The notes under the pieces: generated by a model
What the model saw: the letters and a program-made list of their open reading frames with translations, nothing else
What the model was told of the DNA's origin: nothing
The model's database searches: none
Assembly (NCBI RefSeq): GCF_017220215.1
Contig: NZ_CP071129.1
Location: 1 to 64,000, forward strand
Length of the DNA stretch: 64,000 bases
Direction of reading: 5' to 3'
Source: Caballeronia sp. M1242
GTDB lineage: Bacteria > Pseudomonadota > Gammaproteobacteria > Burkholderiales > Burkholderiaceae
Program-made: the position numbers and the translations under genes
In this document: positions 48,676 through 58,784 of the stretch, piece after piece
Layout of the letters: every line of letters begins with the position of its first letter
Position numbering within the stretch: the first letter of the stretch is position 1

Positions 48676-49515
48676 ATGGCCAAGAAATCCGACCTGGACG
48701 ACTATCGCGTTCCGTACTTCGACGGCGGGAAAAAGCTCAAGGCGTTCGACATCACTTCAGTCGATCCGTCTGCGAAGCCGTTCTCGACAGGCGCGAAAGA
48801 CGACGACCGCGCGCGCCTCGCTGAGATCGGCGCGCAGCTGAACGAGTTGCAGGAGAAGCTGCACGCCCAGCGCCGCGAGCGCGTGCTGCTGGTGCTGCAA
48901 GGCATGGACACGAGCGGCAAGGACGGCACGGTGCGCGGCGTGTTTCAGGACGTCGATCCGCTCGGCCTGCGCATCGTGCCGTTTCGCGCGCCGACCGAGC
49001 GCGAGATGGCGCACGACTTTCTCTGGCGCGTTCACGCGCAAGCGCCGATGGCGGGCGAACTCGCGATCTTCAACCGCAGCCACTACGAAGACGTGCTCGT
49101 GCCGCGCGTGCTGAAGCAAATCGACGATGACGAATGCGAGCGGCGCTATCGTCATATCCGCGAGTTCGAGGCGCTGCTCGCGGACGCCGGCACGACCATC
49201 GTCAAATGCTTTCTGCACATTTCCAAGGACGAGCAGCGCGAGCGGTTGCAGGCGCGCATCGACGATCCGACGAAGCACTGGAAGTTCGACGTCTCCGACC
49301 TCGAGGCCCGCAAGCTCTGGGACGACTATCAGCGCGCGTATTCCGTGGCGCTCGGCGCGACCTCGACGGACTACGCGCCGTGGTACATCATTCCGGGCGA
49401 TTCGAAGACGCATCGGAACGTGATGGTCGCCGAACTCGTCTTGCGCACGTTGCAGGGCATGAAGCTCGAATTCCCGCCGGCGAAGGAATCGCTCAAGGGC
49501 GTGAAGGTCGAGTAA
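48676..49515 (+). CDS. Polyphosphate kinase 2 family protein
   Basis: A 279-residue PPK2-type P-loop kinase that transfers phosphate between polyphosphate and nucleotides. Walker A is LQGMDTSGKDGTVRGVF; the lid and Walker B region is FNRSHYEDVLVPRVL. Length and motifs fit single-domain PPK2; whether it prefers AMP, ADP or GDP cannot be told. ATG 48676 begins MAKKSDLDDYRVPYF. exonuclease III follows after 25 bp. Confidence 0.92.
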   Translation: MAKKSDLDDYRVPYFDGGKKLKAFDITSVDPSAKPFSTGAKDDDRARLAEIGAQLNELQEKLHAQRRERVLLVLQGMDTSGKDGTVRGVFQDVDPLGLRIVPFRAPTEREMAHDFLWRVHAQAPMAGELAIFNRSHYEDVLVPRVLKQIDDDECERRYRHIREFEALLADAGTTIVKCFLHISKDEQRERLQARIDDPTKHWKFDVSDLEARKLWDDYQRAYSVALGATSTDYAPWYIIPGDSKTHRNVMVAELVLRTLQGMKLEFPPAKESLKGVKVE

Positions 49516-49540
49516 ATCAAATCAAGAAGAAAGGAAGCGT

Positions 49541-50323
49541 ATGTTTCGCGTGATCACCGCCAATCTGAACGGCATTCGTTCGGCTGCCAAGAAAGGCTTT
49601 TTCGACTGGTTCGGCGAGCAGGCAGCCGACGTCGTCTGCGTGCAGGAAATCAAGTGCTCGCAAGACGACCTGACGCCCGAGTTCCTCGCGCCGCACGGCT
49701 TTCAGGGCTACTTCCAGCACGCGGTCAAGAAGGGCTACAGCGGCGCGGGCGTCTATACGCGGCACGAGCCGGACGACGTGATCATCGGTTTCGGCAGCGA
49801 GGAGTTCGATCCCGAAGGGCGCTACGTGGAAGCGCGCTTCGGCAGGCTTTCGGTGGTGTCGGTGTATGTGCCATCGGGATCGAGCGGCGATGAGCGTCAG
49901 CAGGCGAAGTACCGCTTCATGGACGAATTCATGCCGCATCTCGCCGCGCTCTCGAAAGAGCGCGAAGTCATTCTGTGCGGCGACGTGAACATCGTGCACA
50001 AGGAAATCGACATCAAGAACTGGAAGAGCAATCAGAAGAATTCCGGCTGTCTGCCGGAGGAACGCGCGTGGCTGACCAAGCTGTTCGACGAGGTGGGCTA
50101 TGTCGACGTGTTCCGCACGCTCGACCAGCGGCCCGAGCAATACACGTGGTGGAGCAATCGCGGTCAGGCGTACGCGAAGAACGTCGGCTGGCGCATCGAC
50201 TATCAGATCGCGACCAAAGAGGTTGCCGCGACCGCGAAGAGCACGTCCATCTTCCGCGACATCAAGTTCAGCGACCACGCGCCGCTGACGATCGACTATG
50301 ACTGGAAGGTCGGTCGGAAGTGA
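49541..50323 (+). CDS. xth: Exodeoxyribonuclease III (AP endonuclease)
   Basis: A 260-residue Mg-dependent exonuclease/AP endonuclease of base-excision repair. Active-site motifs: CVQEIKCSQDDL (metal Glu), the Tyr/Asp region GDVNIVHKEIDIKN, WWSNRGQAYAKNVGWRIDY, and SDHAPLTIDY at the end. GAAAGGAAGCGT precedes the ATG. Its stop TGA abuts the stop of the M48 gene on the opposite strand (shared palindrome TGATCA), with no intergenic base. Confidence 0.96.
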   Translation: MFRVITANLNGIRSAAKKGFFDWFGEQAADVVCVQEIKCSQDDLTPEFLAPHGFQGYFQHAVKKGYSGAGVYTRHEPDDVIIGFGSEEFDPEGRYVEARFGRLSVVSVYVPSGSSGDERQQAKYRFMDEFMPHLAALSKEREVILCGDVNIVHKEIDIKNWKSNQKNSGCLPEERAWLTKLFDEVGYVDVFRTLDQRPEQYTWWSNRGQAYAKNVGWRIDYQIATKEVAATAKSTSIFRDIKFSDHAPLTIDYDWKVGRK

Positions 50324-51262
50324 TCACCGCCCGCTCTTCTTGAACCGCCCCATGCCCGCGTAGTTTGGCAACGCATCGATACTCTTGCCGACGGCTTTCG
50401 CATAAAGCGGCATCATGTCCGACATGCGTTTCTCCAGATCCTGCTTGCGGTCCGGCCCGTACGGATGCATCCAGACGAAACCATTGTCCTCGCGGCGCGT
50501 GGCGGTATCGATCTTGTTCCACAGCGTGACGGCGGCGCGCGGATCGTAGCCCGCGCGCGAGGCGATCTCGCTGCCGATCACGTCAGCTTCGGTTTCGTCG
50601 GCGGGCGAATAGCGCATGGCGAGCAACTGATCGCCGATGCCGAGCGGCGTCGAGCCGACATCCGCAAAGCCGAAAAGCTGCGGCATCGTTCCCGCCGTCA
50701 GTTGCTCGGCCTGCTGGCGGCCGAGCCGCTCGCGGGCGTGTTCGCGCAGCGCGTGCGCGATCTCGTGGCCCATCATCATGCCGATCTCGTTGTCGTTCAG
50801 ATGCAGCTTCTCGATCAAGCCGCTATACACGACGATCTTGCCGCCCGGCAGACAGTACATGCGGATCTCGTTCGACCGCACGACGTTGATTTCCCACTTC
50901 CAGTTCTTCGAGCGGTCGTTCCACTTGAGCGCGAACGGAATCTCGTGATTCGCGATATCGCGCACGCGCTTCACCAGCGCGTTGTCATTCGGCAGCAGCC
51001 GCTTGTTGCGCTCGGCCTCGTGGATGATCGTGGCGTACGCGTCGGCCGATTGCTGTTCGAGCGCCGCAGGCGGAATGAGGTTGCGAAAGAGCGCGGTATT
51101 GCCGAAGCGGATCTGGTTGTTCGGCGCAGTGTAAGGCGCGGGAGCGCGGTCTTCGTCCTGCGCATGCGCGCGCGGCGATGCGAGCGAGGCGCACGCGAGC
51201 GCGCAGACAAGCGTCCGCGCGAGCGCGCGGCCCGCACGGTGAGTCGATATGCGCACCGTCAT
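50324..51262 (-). CDS. Exported M48 family metalloprotease
   Basis: A 312-residue M48C (LoiP/YggG-like) zinc protease. Signal peptide LARTLVCALACASLASPRAHA (cleavage near residue 35; no lipobox Cys at the cleavage site), then the catalytic MMGHEIAHALREHARE and the third ligand ADETEADVIGSEIA. Probably a periplasmic quality-control protease. The start overlaps the ampG-like end by 4 bp, so the two genes are coupled; its stop abuts xth. Confidence 0.9.
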   Translation of the reverse strand: MTVRISTHRAGRALARTLVCALACASLASPRAHAQDEDRAPAPYTAPNNQIRFGNTALFRNLIPPAALEQQSADAYATIIHEAERNKRLLPNDNALVKRVRDIANHEIPFALKWNDRSKNWKWEINVVRSNEIRMYCLPGGKIVVYSGLIEKLHLNDNEIGMMMGHEIAHALREHARERLGRQQAEQLTAGTMPQLFGFADVGSTPLGIGDQLLAMRYSPADETEADVIGSEIASRAGYDPRAAVTLWNKIDTATRREDNGFVWMHPYGPDRKQDLEKRMSDMMPLYAKAVGKSIDALPNYAGMGRFKKSGR

Positions 51263-52545
51263 CGTTTTGGTCTCCAGGGCGCGATGATCGGCAACAGTAA
51301 CATGCCCGGAATCGACAGCGCGATGCAGACGAGGAAGTATTCGAACCAGCCCGTCCGCGCGACGATAAAGCCGCTCAGCGCGGACACGACCGTGCGCGGC
51401 ACCGCCGCCAGGCTCGTGAAAAGCGCGAATTGCGTCGCGGTGTAGCGCGGGTCGGTGGTGCTCGCGATGTACGCGGTGAACGTGGCGAGCGTGAGTCCCG
51501 TGGCGAACGTCTCGAAGCCGTACAGCACCGCGAGCGCGACCGGCGACGGCCCGATCTTCGCGAGCCACGCGAAGCCGAATGTGGCGACGATTTGCAACAC
51601 GCCGAAAATCCACAGCCCGCGCGCAATGCCGATCTTCACCAGAAACACGCCGCCGATAATGCCGCCCGCGAGGCTCGTCCAGAACGCGACCGTCTTCGCG
51701 ATCACGCCGAGCTGCAAGGTCGTGAAGCCCAGGTCGAGAAAGAACTTGGTGGCGAGCGCGGTCGCCATGGTGTCGCCGAGCTTGTACAGAAAAATGAAGC
51801 TGAGCACGAGGAGCGCGGCGCGCCAGCCGTCGCGCGTGACAAATTCGTGGAAGGGCTCGACGACCGCATCGCGCAGACTTTTCGGCGGCGTGCCGTGCAC
51901 GGCCGGTTCCTTCACGACGAGCGTGGTCACGATGCCCGGCACCATGAACAGCGCCGTCACGATAAAAACCGTCTTCCACGGCAGGAAGCCGGCGAGAATC
52001 AGCGCGAGCGAGCCCGGCACGAGACCCGCCACTTTGTACGCATTGACGTGGACTGCGTTGCCGAGGCCCTGTTCGGTGTCCGCGAGCAGTTCGCGCCGGT
52101 ACGCGTCGATGGCGATATCCTGGCTTGCGCTGAACAACGCGAGCAGACCGGCGATGGCGGCCACCGTCCAGATGTCCTCGCTCGGCGAAACAAAGCCGAA
52201 CGCGCCGATGGCCAGCGTCACGAGCACTTGCGTGACGAGCATCCAGCCGCGCCGCCGGCCGGGCCGCCAGAACGGCAGACGCGGCACGTAGCGGTCCATC
52301 AGCGGCGCCCAGACGAATTTCCACGTATAAGGCAGCCCGAGCAGCGCGAACAGACCGATCTGCTTGACGTCGATGTGCTCTTTCGTGAGCCACGCCTGCA
52401 ACAGACTCAGCAGCGTGAAAAGCGGCAATCCCGACGTGAAGCCGAGAAACACGCAAATCAGAATGCGCGCGTTGAGAAACGCGCGCCAGCGGGGATGTTC
52501 TTCGTGAGCAGTTAGAGCGGGCGCCTCGTGTGGCGTGTCGGGCAT
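51259..52545 (-). CDS. ampG: AmpG-type muropeptide MFS transporter
   Basis: A 428-residue MFS protein with about 12 helices of the AmpG family, which import 1,6-anhydro-muropeptides for cell-wall recycling. ICVFLGFTSGLPLFTLLSL and LGLPYTWKFVWAPLMDRY are the family's first helices and loop; SASQDIAIDAYRRELL is the conserved second motif. The link to beta-lactamase induction is known for enteric AmpG; no ampC/ampR is present here. It is coupled to the M48 protease by a 4-bp overlap. Confidence 0.92.
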   Translation of the reverse strand: MPDTPHEAPALTAHEEHPRWRAFLNARILICVFLGFTSGLPLFTLLSLLQAWLTKEHIDVKQIGLFALLGLPYTWKFVWAPLMDRYVPRLPFWRPGRRRGWMLVTQVLVTLAIGAFGFVSPSEDIWTVAAIAGLLALFSASQDIAIDAYRRELLADTEQGLGNAVHVNAYKVAGLVPGSLALILAGFLPWKTVFIVTALFMVPGIVTTLVVKEPAVHGTPPKSLRDAVVEPFHEFVTRDGWRAALLVLSFIFLYKLGDTMATALATKFFLDLGFTTLQLGVIAKTVAFWTSLAGGIIGGVFLVKIGIARGLWIFGVLQIVATFGFAWLAKIGPSPVALAVLYGFETFATGLTLATFTAYIASTTDPRYTATQFALFTSLAAVPRTVVSALSGFIVARTGWFEYFLVCIALSIPGMLLLPIIAPWRPKR

Positions 52546-52591
52546 GTCGATGTTGGAAAAGCGTTGTCGATGCTTGATGCGCCGGGTCGCA

Positions 52592-53200
52592 TCACCGGCG
52601 CTTCACGCGATAGACCGCAAGACTACCACGCCAGTTCGCGCCCCAACGGATGGACTGCCCACCGTGCAGCACCACGCGGTCCAGAATCTCGATGCCCACT
52701 TCCGGCGCGAGCGCCTCGAAGTCCTTGATGGTCAGGACGCGCACGTTCGGCGTGTTATGCCATTGATACGGCAGCGACTTCGACACCGGCATGCGGCCTT
52801 GAATGACCGCAAGCCGGTGCGGCCAATAGCCGAAGTTCGGAAACGACACGATGCATTCGCGCCCCACGCGCACCGTTTCGCGCAGGATCGCGGCGGTCTG
52901 GTGAATGGTCTGCAGCGTCTGCGAGAGGATCGCGAAATCGAAGCTGTCGTCTTCGAAAAGGCGCAGGCCGTCTTCGAGATTCTGCTGGATCACGTTTACG
53001 CCCTTCTGCGCGCAGGCGAGCACGCCGGCGTCGTTGATCTCGATGCCGTAGCCGTTCACTTCCAGCTCTTCGGCGAGCAGCGAGAGCAGCGACCCGTCGC
53101 CGCAGCCGAGATCGAGCACGGTGGAGCGCGGTTCGACCCAGCGCGCGATCGCCCGGAAGTCCGAGCGCAGCGCGAGCGAATCAAGCGTGTTCTGGTTCAT
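52592..53200 (-). CDS. metW: Methionine biosynthesis protein MetW
   Basis: A 202-residue SAM-binding methyltransferase-like protein. Motif I is [29 protein letters not shown] and [11 protein letters not shown] follow. MetW works with MetX in homoserine acylation and methionine synthesis in many proteobacteria, though its exact biochemical role is not settled. The start ATG 53200 overlaps the metX end by 4 bp. Confidence 0.95.
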   Translation of the reverse strand: MNQNTLDSLALRSDFRAIARWVEPRSTVLDLGCGDGSLLSLLAEELEVNGYGIEINDAGVLACAQKGVNVIQQNLEDGLRLFEDDSFDFAILSQTLQTIHQTAAILRETVRVGRECIVSFPNFGYWPHRLAVIQGRMPVSKSLPYQWHNTPNVRVLTIKDFEALAPEVGIEILDRVVLHGGQSIRWGANWRGSLAVYRVKRR

Positions 53201-54342
53201 GCGCCGATCTCCGTGGCAATGCGTTCGTAGTAGGCGCGCATCAGGTTGTGATAGCGCGCGTCGTCGAGCAGGAAGGCGTCGTGGCCGTGCGGCGCGTCGA
53301 TTTCGGCGTAACTCACCGTCCGCTTGTTGTCGAGCAGCGCCTTCACGATCTCGCGGGAACGCGCCGGCGCGAAACGCCAGTCGGTCGTGAAGCTCGCGAT
53401 CAGATACTTCGCCTTCGTGCGGGCGAGCGCCTGCGTGAGATCGCCGTCGTAGGCTTTGGCGGGATCGAAATAATCCAGCGCGCGCGTGATGAGCAGGTAC
53501 GTGTTGGCGTCGAAGTATTCGGCGAACTTGTCCGCCTGATAGCGCAGATACGACTCCACTTCGAACTCGACGTCGAAGTTGAAGTTGTACGCGTCGAGCG
53601 CGCCTTCGGCACGGCGCAGCGCGCGGCCGAATTTCACGGCCATGTCGTCGTCCGAAAGATACGTGATGTGGCCGATCATGCGCGCGACGCGCAGGCCCCG
53701 GCGCGGCTTCACGCCGTGCGCGTAATAGTCGCCGCCGTGGAAGTCGGGGTCCGAGAGAATCGCGGAGCGCGCGGTTTCGTTGAACGCGATGTTCTGCGCC
53801 GAGAGCTTCGGCGTCGACGCGATCACGATGCAATGCCCGAGCCGCTCCGGGTACATGAGGCTCCACGCGAGCGCCTGCATGCCGCCGAGACTGCCGCCCA
53901 TCACGGCCGCGAATCGCTCGATGCCGAAGCGGTCAGCCACGCGCGCCTGCGCGTGCACCCAGTCTTCCACCGTCACGACAGGAAAGCGCGCGCCGTACGG
54001 CTTGCCGGTCGCGCGGTCGATGCTCATCGGCCCGGTCGAGCCGAAGCACGAGCCGAAGTTGTTCACGCCGATCACGAAGAAGCGATTGGTGTCGAGCGGC
54101 TTGCCGGGCCCGACCATGTTGTCCCACCAGCCGACGTCCTTCGGATTGTCGGCGTACACGCCCGCGACGTGATGCGACGCGTTGAGCGCATGGCAGACGA
54201 GCACCGCGTTCGAGCGCGCGGCGTTGAGTTCACCGTACGTTTCGACGACGAGTTCATAGTCGCCGAGCGAACTGCCGCTCTGAAGCACGAGCGGCTCGGA
54301 AAAGCGCAAGGTTTGGGGAGTGACGATGCCGATGGATTCCAT
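53197..54342 (-). CDS. metX: Homoserine O-acyltransferase MetX
   Basis: A 381-residue alpha/beta-hydrolase acyltransferase for the first committed step of methionine synthesis. The nucleophile elbow is [27 protein letters not shown] is the oxyanion/substrate loop; the C-terminal Asp and His are in [11 protein letters not shown]. Whether it uses acetyl-CoA or succinyl-CoA cannot be settled by name; betaproteobacterial MetX is often succinyl-type. First gene of metX-metW; a 293-bp gap separates it from the antitoxin gene on the other strand. Confidence 0.96.
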   Translation of the reverse strand: MESIGIVTPQTLRFSEPLVLQSGSSLGDYELVVETYGELNAARSNAVLVCHALNASHHVAGVYADNPKDVGWWDNMVGPGKPLDTNRFFVIGVNNFGSCFGSTGPMSIDRATGKPYGARFPVVTVEDWVHAQARVADRFGIERFAAVMGGSLGGMQALAWSLMYPERLGHCIVIASTPKLSAQNIAFNETARSAILSDPDFHGGDYYAHGVKPRRGLRVARMIGHITYLSDDDMAVKFGRALRRAEGALDAYNFNFDVEFEVESYLRYQADKFAEYFDANTYLLITRALDYFDPAKAYDGDLTQALARTKAKYLIASFTTDWRFAPARSREIVKALLDNKRTVSYAEIDAPHGHDAFLLDDARYHNLMRAYYERIATEIGA

Positions 54343-54635
54343 TCATTCCGCCTTTACTGGGCGGCTAAACGGTGTCGGCTGGGCGCGAAGAAGCGGAAGA
54401 TAGGCGCGGCTGACGACCTCTTTAGCCGCATTTATAGTGAACCGGAGCAATGCCGATGCCCTGGTTCGCGCGCCCGCAATCGAGTCAGCAAATCGGCGCG
54501 TGTTCAATTCTGTCAAGCGGTGAAGTATAGCGGAAAACGTAACAAAGCCGCTAATCGTGACGGCGGTCGCCGGCTTGGGTGGCGCGTCGTTTTCTGTCTA
54601 TATTGTCTAGGCATCGCGCCTTGCCGGGAATCGAC
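54343..54635. promoter_or_regulatory. Divergent region metX / toxin-antitoxin
   Basis: 293 bp without a gene. On the plus strand TATATT at 54599-54604 lies between two GTCTA copies (54596 and 54605), a likely -10 plus operator for the antitoxin. I see no SAM riboswitch consensus ahead of metX. Confidence 0.45.
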
Positions 54636-54917
54636 ATGAAACCGAGTCGCGTCAGACCGCTGAGTCATTTGAAGAGCCGCGCAGCCGAGATGATCCGCAA
54701 CGTCGTGGAGAGCCGCGAGCCGATGCTCATCACGCAGAACGGCGAAGCGAAGGTTGTCGTACAGGACGTTCAGTCCTACGAGGACCTGCATCAGACCGTC
54801 GCGCTGCTCAAGATTCTGGCAATGGGGCAAAAGTATATCGAGGCGGGACATTGCATCAGCGCGGGCGATTTTTTCGCCGAGATCGAGCGGCTCGACAAGG
54901 AAGAGGGCCTCAAATGA
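54636..54917 (+). CDS. Phd/YefM-type antitoxin
   Basis: A 93-residue antitoxin. The N-terminal PLSHLKSRAAEMIRNVVESREPMLITQNGEAK pattern (seen in pieces) is the Phd/YefM DNA-binding fold; the C-terminal YEDLHQTVALLKILAMG segment would neutralise the toxin. Such proteins bind their own promoter. The toxin gene overlaps its stop by 4 bp (ATGA), the usual coupling. Confidence 0.9.
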   Translation: MKPSRVRPLSHLKSRAAEMIRNVVESREPMLITQNGEAKVVVQDVQSYEDLHQTVALLKILAMGQKYIEAGHCISAGDFFAEIERLDKEEGLK

Positions 54918-55234
54918 AGACCGTCTTTCTCGATCCCGTTCGACAAGACCTCCAGGACTTCCGGCGTTACGTGATCAACAAGTTCGGCGGCACCGCGTGG
55001 AAAGCGACGCGCGACAAGATTGCGGATGCCGTCGCGGACATCGAGGCTTCGCCGCGCAAGGGCGCGACGCCGCCGGAACTCGTCGACTTTCGCATGACGG
55101 GCTATTACGAAGTCGTTAGCGGGACGAACCGAATCATCTATAAGGTCGACGACGACACCATCTACGTGCATCTCGTCGTCGATATGCGTTCGGACCTCGA
55201 AGATATTCTCGCGCGGCGGCTTTTCAGGATCTAG
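54914..55234 (+). CDS. RelE/ParE superfamily toxin
   Basis: A 106-residue toxin with the ParE/RelE fold: LDPVRQDLQDFRRYV, helix pair, PELVDFRMTGYYEVVSGTNRIIYKV and YVHLVVDMRSDLEDIL. It lacks an obvious RelE catalytic His/Lys set, so a gyrase-poisoning (ParE-like) or ribosome-acting role cannot be decided. Coupled to the antitoxin. Its last 11 bp overlap the 3' end of the convergent HAD gene. Confidence 0.88.
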   Translation: MKTVFLDPVRQDLQDFRRYVINKFGGTAWKATRDKIADAVADIEASPRKGATPPELVDFRMTGYYEVVSGTNRIIYKVDDDTIYVHLVVDMRSDLEDILARRLFRI

Positions 55235-55991
55235 CCGCTGGCCGCCCGAGCGCGCCGCCGCCCATGCCGAGCGTCAGCGCGCGCAACGACCGCACCGTGC
55301 GATCCACATAGTGCGGCCTGCCCACGCCCGGCAAGCGCGCCGAAACCGCGCCTGCGGTCGTGCGCGCCGCCGGCAGATGCCCGACGATCCACACGGTCCG
55401 GATGCCCAGCCGCCGATAGCTTTTCAGATGCCCGCGCGTGTCTTCGACGAGAATCGCATCGGCGAGACGCACGCGCGCGCGTCGCATCGCACGGCGAAGC
55501 ATCGGCGCGTCCGGCTTCGAACGCCAGCGGTCGCCTTCGCGCATGTCCTCGATGGCGATCACGCGCTCGAATAGCCGCTCGATGCCGAGTTCCGCGAGCA
55601 CGGCCCGCGCGTAGACGGACGGCGCGTTGGTCAGCACGATCTTGCGGCCCGGCAGCGCGCGCAGCGTTCGGCCGATGCCGCGTTCGGCGCGCAGCATCGA
55701 CGGAAGATCGGCGAACGTGTGCACGACGTGCAGAAAGTCGGCCGGATCGACGCCGTGATGCTTCACGAGGCCGACGAGCGTGGCGCCGTATCGAACCGTA
55801 TAGCCGACGCGCAACCGGTTCGCCTCGTCCACATCGACGCCGAGCCGGTCCATGATGTACTGCGTCATCGCGCGATTGATGGCCGGGAAGATCTGATGCG
55901 ACGCGTGATGCAGCGTGTTGTCGAGATCGAAGAGCCAGACCGGCACGCGCGGCTCGACGCGGCGGCGGCGGGAAGTAGGTTGCGAATTCAT
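55224..55991 (-). CDS. HAD-family hydrolase (pyrimidine 5'-nucleotidase-like)
   Basis: A 255-residue HAD phosphatase. Motif I is WLFDLDNTLHHAS, motif II IVLTNAPS, motif III WRSKPDAPM and motif IV LVEDTRGHLK. The motifs and the DLDNTLH start match the pyrimidine 5'-nucleotidase branch. The C-terminus is Arg/Gly-rich. ATG 55991 (MNSQPTSRRRRVEP). It sits 65 bp after argB in the same direction. Confidence 0.9.
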   Translation of the reverse strand: MNSQPTSRRRRVEPRVPVWLFDLDNTLHHASHQIFPAINRAMTQYIMDRLGVDVDEANRLRVGYTVRYGATLVGLVKHHGVDPADFLHVVHTFADLPSMLRAERGIGRTLRALPGRKIVLTNAPSVYARAVLAELGIERLFERVIAIEDMREGDRWRSKPDAPMLRRAMRRARVRLADAILVEDTRGHLKSYRRLGIRTVWIVGHLPAARTTAGAVSARLPGVGRPHYVDRTVRSLRALTLGMGGGALGRPAARS

Positions 55992-56056
55992 TGCGCGAAA
56001 AGAAACGCCCGCGCGGAGGCGGGCGTCGTCATGAAATGAGCAAGGCTCAATGAAGC

Positions 56057-56980
<924 letters not shown>

Positions 56981-57109
56981 TTAAACAGGCGGAATTGTAC
57001 AGGACCGATGCGAGGCGATATGACGTTTTGCCGCGACGCCGCCGCGGTTTCCGGCACGGCCGGCGACGTGCGATCATCGTTCATCTTTCGCTGTCACGCA
57101 CGCGTCACC

Positions 57110-57319
57110 ATGACGAAGCCACCGTCTCCACCGCCCGCGCCGCGCGCCGTGTGCGCCCGCTGCGGCGCGGCGTTCCGATGCGGCTCGCTTTCGGGCGATG
57201 CCGCCTGCTGGTGCGCGTCGCTGCCCGCGTTGCCGGCCGAGCGCTTGCGCGCGGGCGAAGTGTGTCTGTGCCGGGCGTGCCTGCTCGCCGAAATAGAAAA
57301 GGCCGGCCTTTCGAGTTAG
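57110..57319 (+). CDS. Small cysteine-rich CWC-type protein
   Basis: A 69-residue protein with six to seven cysteines: VCARCGAAFRCG, ACWCASLPAL and VCLCRACLL. The CWC motif and spacing match the small Cys-rich CWC family, presumed metal-binding, function unknown. The upstream ribosome-binding site is poor; an alternative start is not evident. Divergent from argB and about 130 bp before regB. Confidence 0.75.
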   Translation: MTKPPSPPPAPRAVCARCGAAFRCGSLSGDAACWCASLPALPAERLRAGEVCLCRACLLAEIEKAGLSS

Positions 57320-57449
57320 CAGAGCGCATGCCGCGCGGGGTGCGACAAATCGCGCCATCGGCGGTTCGGCGGCGCGCGCAAGCGGGATAATGCCGCATGA
57401 ACCACGACTTGCCGGCGCGCTGTTGCTGCCGGCGCGCACTCGAAGGCAC

Positions 57450-58748
57450 ATGCATCGCATAACGAATACCGGTCGCGTCAACCTCGGCCATCTGTTCTGG
57501 CTTCGCTCGCTCGCGATCATCGGCCAGTTGACGACCATCGCCGTCGTGCAGATTTGGCTCGGCGCGAATCTGCCGCTGCCGGCCATGCTGCTCGTGATCG
57601 CGCTGGAGATGGTCTTCAACGGGCTGACGTGGCTGCGCGTCGCGCGGGCGCGGCCCGAGACGAACCTCGAACTGTTCGGGCAGATGTGCGTCGATCTCGG
57701 CGCGCTGTCCGCGCTGCTGTTTCTGTCGGGCGGCGCGACCAATCCGTTCGTCACGCTGTATCTGCCGTCGCTCGCCATTGCCGCCGCCATCCTGCCGTGG
57801 CACATGATGGCGTGTCTCGCGCTCTTCGCCGTCGCGTGTTACGCGCTTCTCAGCTACAACTACGTGCCGCTCAATATCGAGAATCCGGCGAATCTCTTCG
57901 ATTATTTCCGCCTCGGCCTGTGGGTCAACTTCATGGTGAGCGTGGGCTTGATCGGCTGGTTCGTCGCGCGCATGTCGCGGGCGCTGCGCCTGCGCGACGC
58001 CGCGCTCGCCGACGCGCAGCAGCGTCATCTGCGCGATGAACGCGCGGTCGCGCTCGGCGTGCAGGCAGCGACCGTCGCGCATGAAATGGGCACGCCGCTG
58101 TCCACCATTGCCATGCTCTCCGAAGAATTGCGCGATGCCGCCGCGCACGACTCCAACCTCGCGCCGTACGCCGACGACTTCGAACTGCTCGAACAGCAGA
58201 TGGCGCTGTGCACGTCGGCGCTGGCGCGGCTGCGCAGCCGGGCGAGCGGGCCGTCGAACCGGCAGCCGCTCGACGAATGGCTCGCGAGTTTCATCGAGCA
58301 ATGGCGGCTGCGGCACCCGCAAGTGGAGTTCGAGCAAGTCGGCGAAGCGCCGGCCACGGCGTCCATCGACGACGCGGTGGCCGTCGGCCAGATTCTCACG
58401 ATCCTGCTCGACAACGCCGCGCGCGCGAGCAGCGAGTTCGTGACGCTGCAAGCCGTGTCGGAAGCGGAAGAGGGCGCGCGTTACGTGCGCTTCGAAGTGT
58501 GCGATCGCGGCCCCGGCATTCCGCCCGCGCTGCGCGCGTCGCTCGGCGCGGGTCCTGTCGACAGCACGCAGGGCGGTCACGGCGTCGGGCTCTATCTCGC
58601 GTTCGCGGCGGCGGCGCGGCTCAACGGTTCCATCGAACTGTTGGAGGCCGAGCCGCACGGCACGCGCGCTGTGCTCAAGGTGCCGAACCGGGGCGCGGCG
58701 GCGGCGCCGGTTGCGACGGCGCGAACGGAATCGAGCGGCGCGGCGTGA
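57450..58748 (+). CDS. RegB/PrrB-type redox sensor histidine kinase
   Basis: A 432-residue membrane sensor kinase with six predicted N-terminal helices and a cytoplasmic kinase part. The quinone-associated heptad GGATNPF is at 94-100, the phospho-acceptor is H211 in TVAHEMGTPLSTIA, and the redox-active Cys of the family is C254 in ALCTSALARL. ATP motifs: LDNAARAS, DRGPGIPP, GHGVGLYLA. These three landmarks together identify RegB/PrrB/ActS. Expected role: global control of respiration or carbon metabolism according to quinone redox state. ATG 57450 with GAAGG upstream is preferred to ATG 57390. Confidence 0.93.
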   Translation: MHRITNTGRVNLGHLFWLRSLAIIGQLTTIAVVQIWLGANLPLPAMLLVIALEMVFNGLTWLRVARARPETNLELFGQMCVDLGALSALLFLSGGATNPFVTLYLPSLAIAAAILPWHMMACLALFAVACYALLSYNYVPLNIENPANLFDYFRLGLWVNFMVSVGLIGWFVARMSRALRLRDAALADAQQRHLRDERAVALGVQAATVAHEMGTPLSTIAMLSEELRDAAAHDSNLAPYADDFELLEQQMALCTSALARLRSRASGPSNRQPLDEWLASFIEQWRLRHPQVEFEQVGEAPATASIDDAVAVGQILTILLDNAARASSEFVTLQAVSEAEEGARYVRFEVCDRGPGIPPALRASLGAGPVDSTQGGHGVGLYLAFAAAARLNGSIELLEAEPHGTRAVLKVPNRGAAAAPVATARTESSGAA

Positions 58749-58784
58749 ACCTGCTTGGCCAAGAGAAACAAGGAGAAATGAACC

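Noticed and set aside
54343-54635. SAM-type riboswitch ahead of metX
   Set aside because: I could not fit a SAM-I, SAM-II or SAH riboswitch core to the leader; only unrelated short stems were visible.
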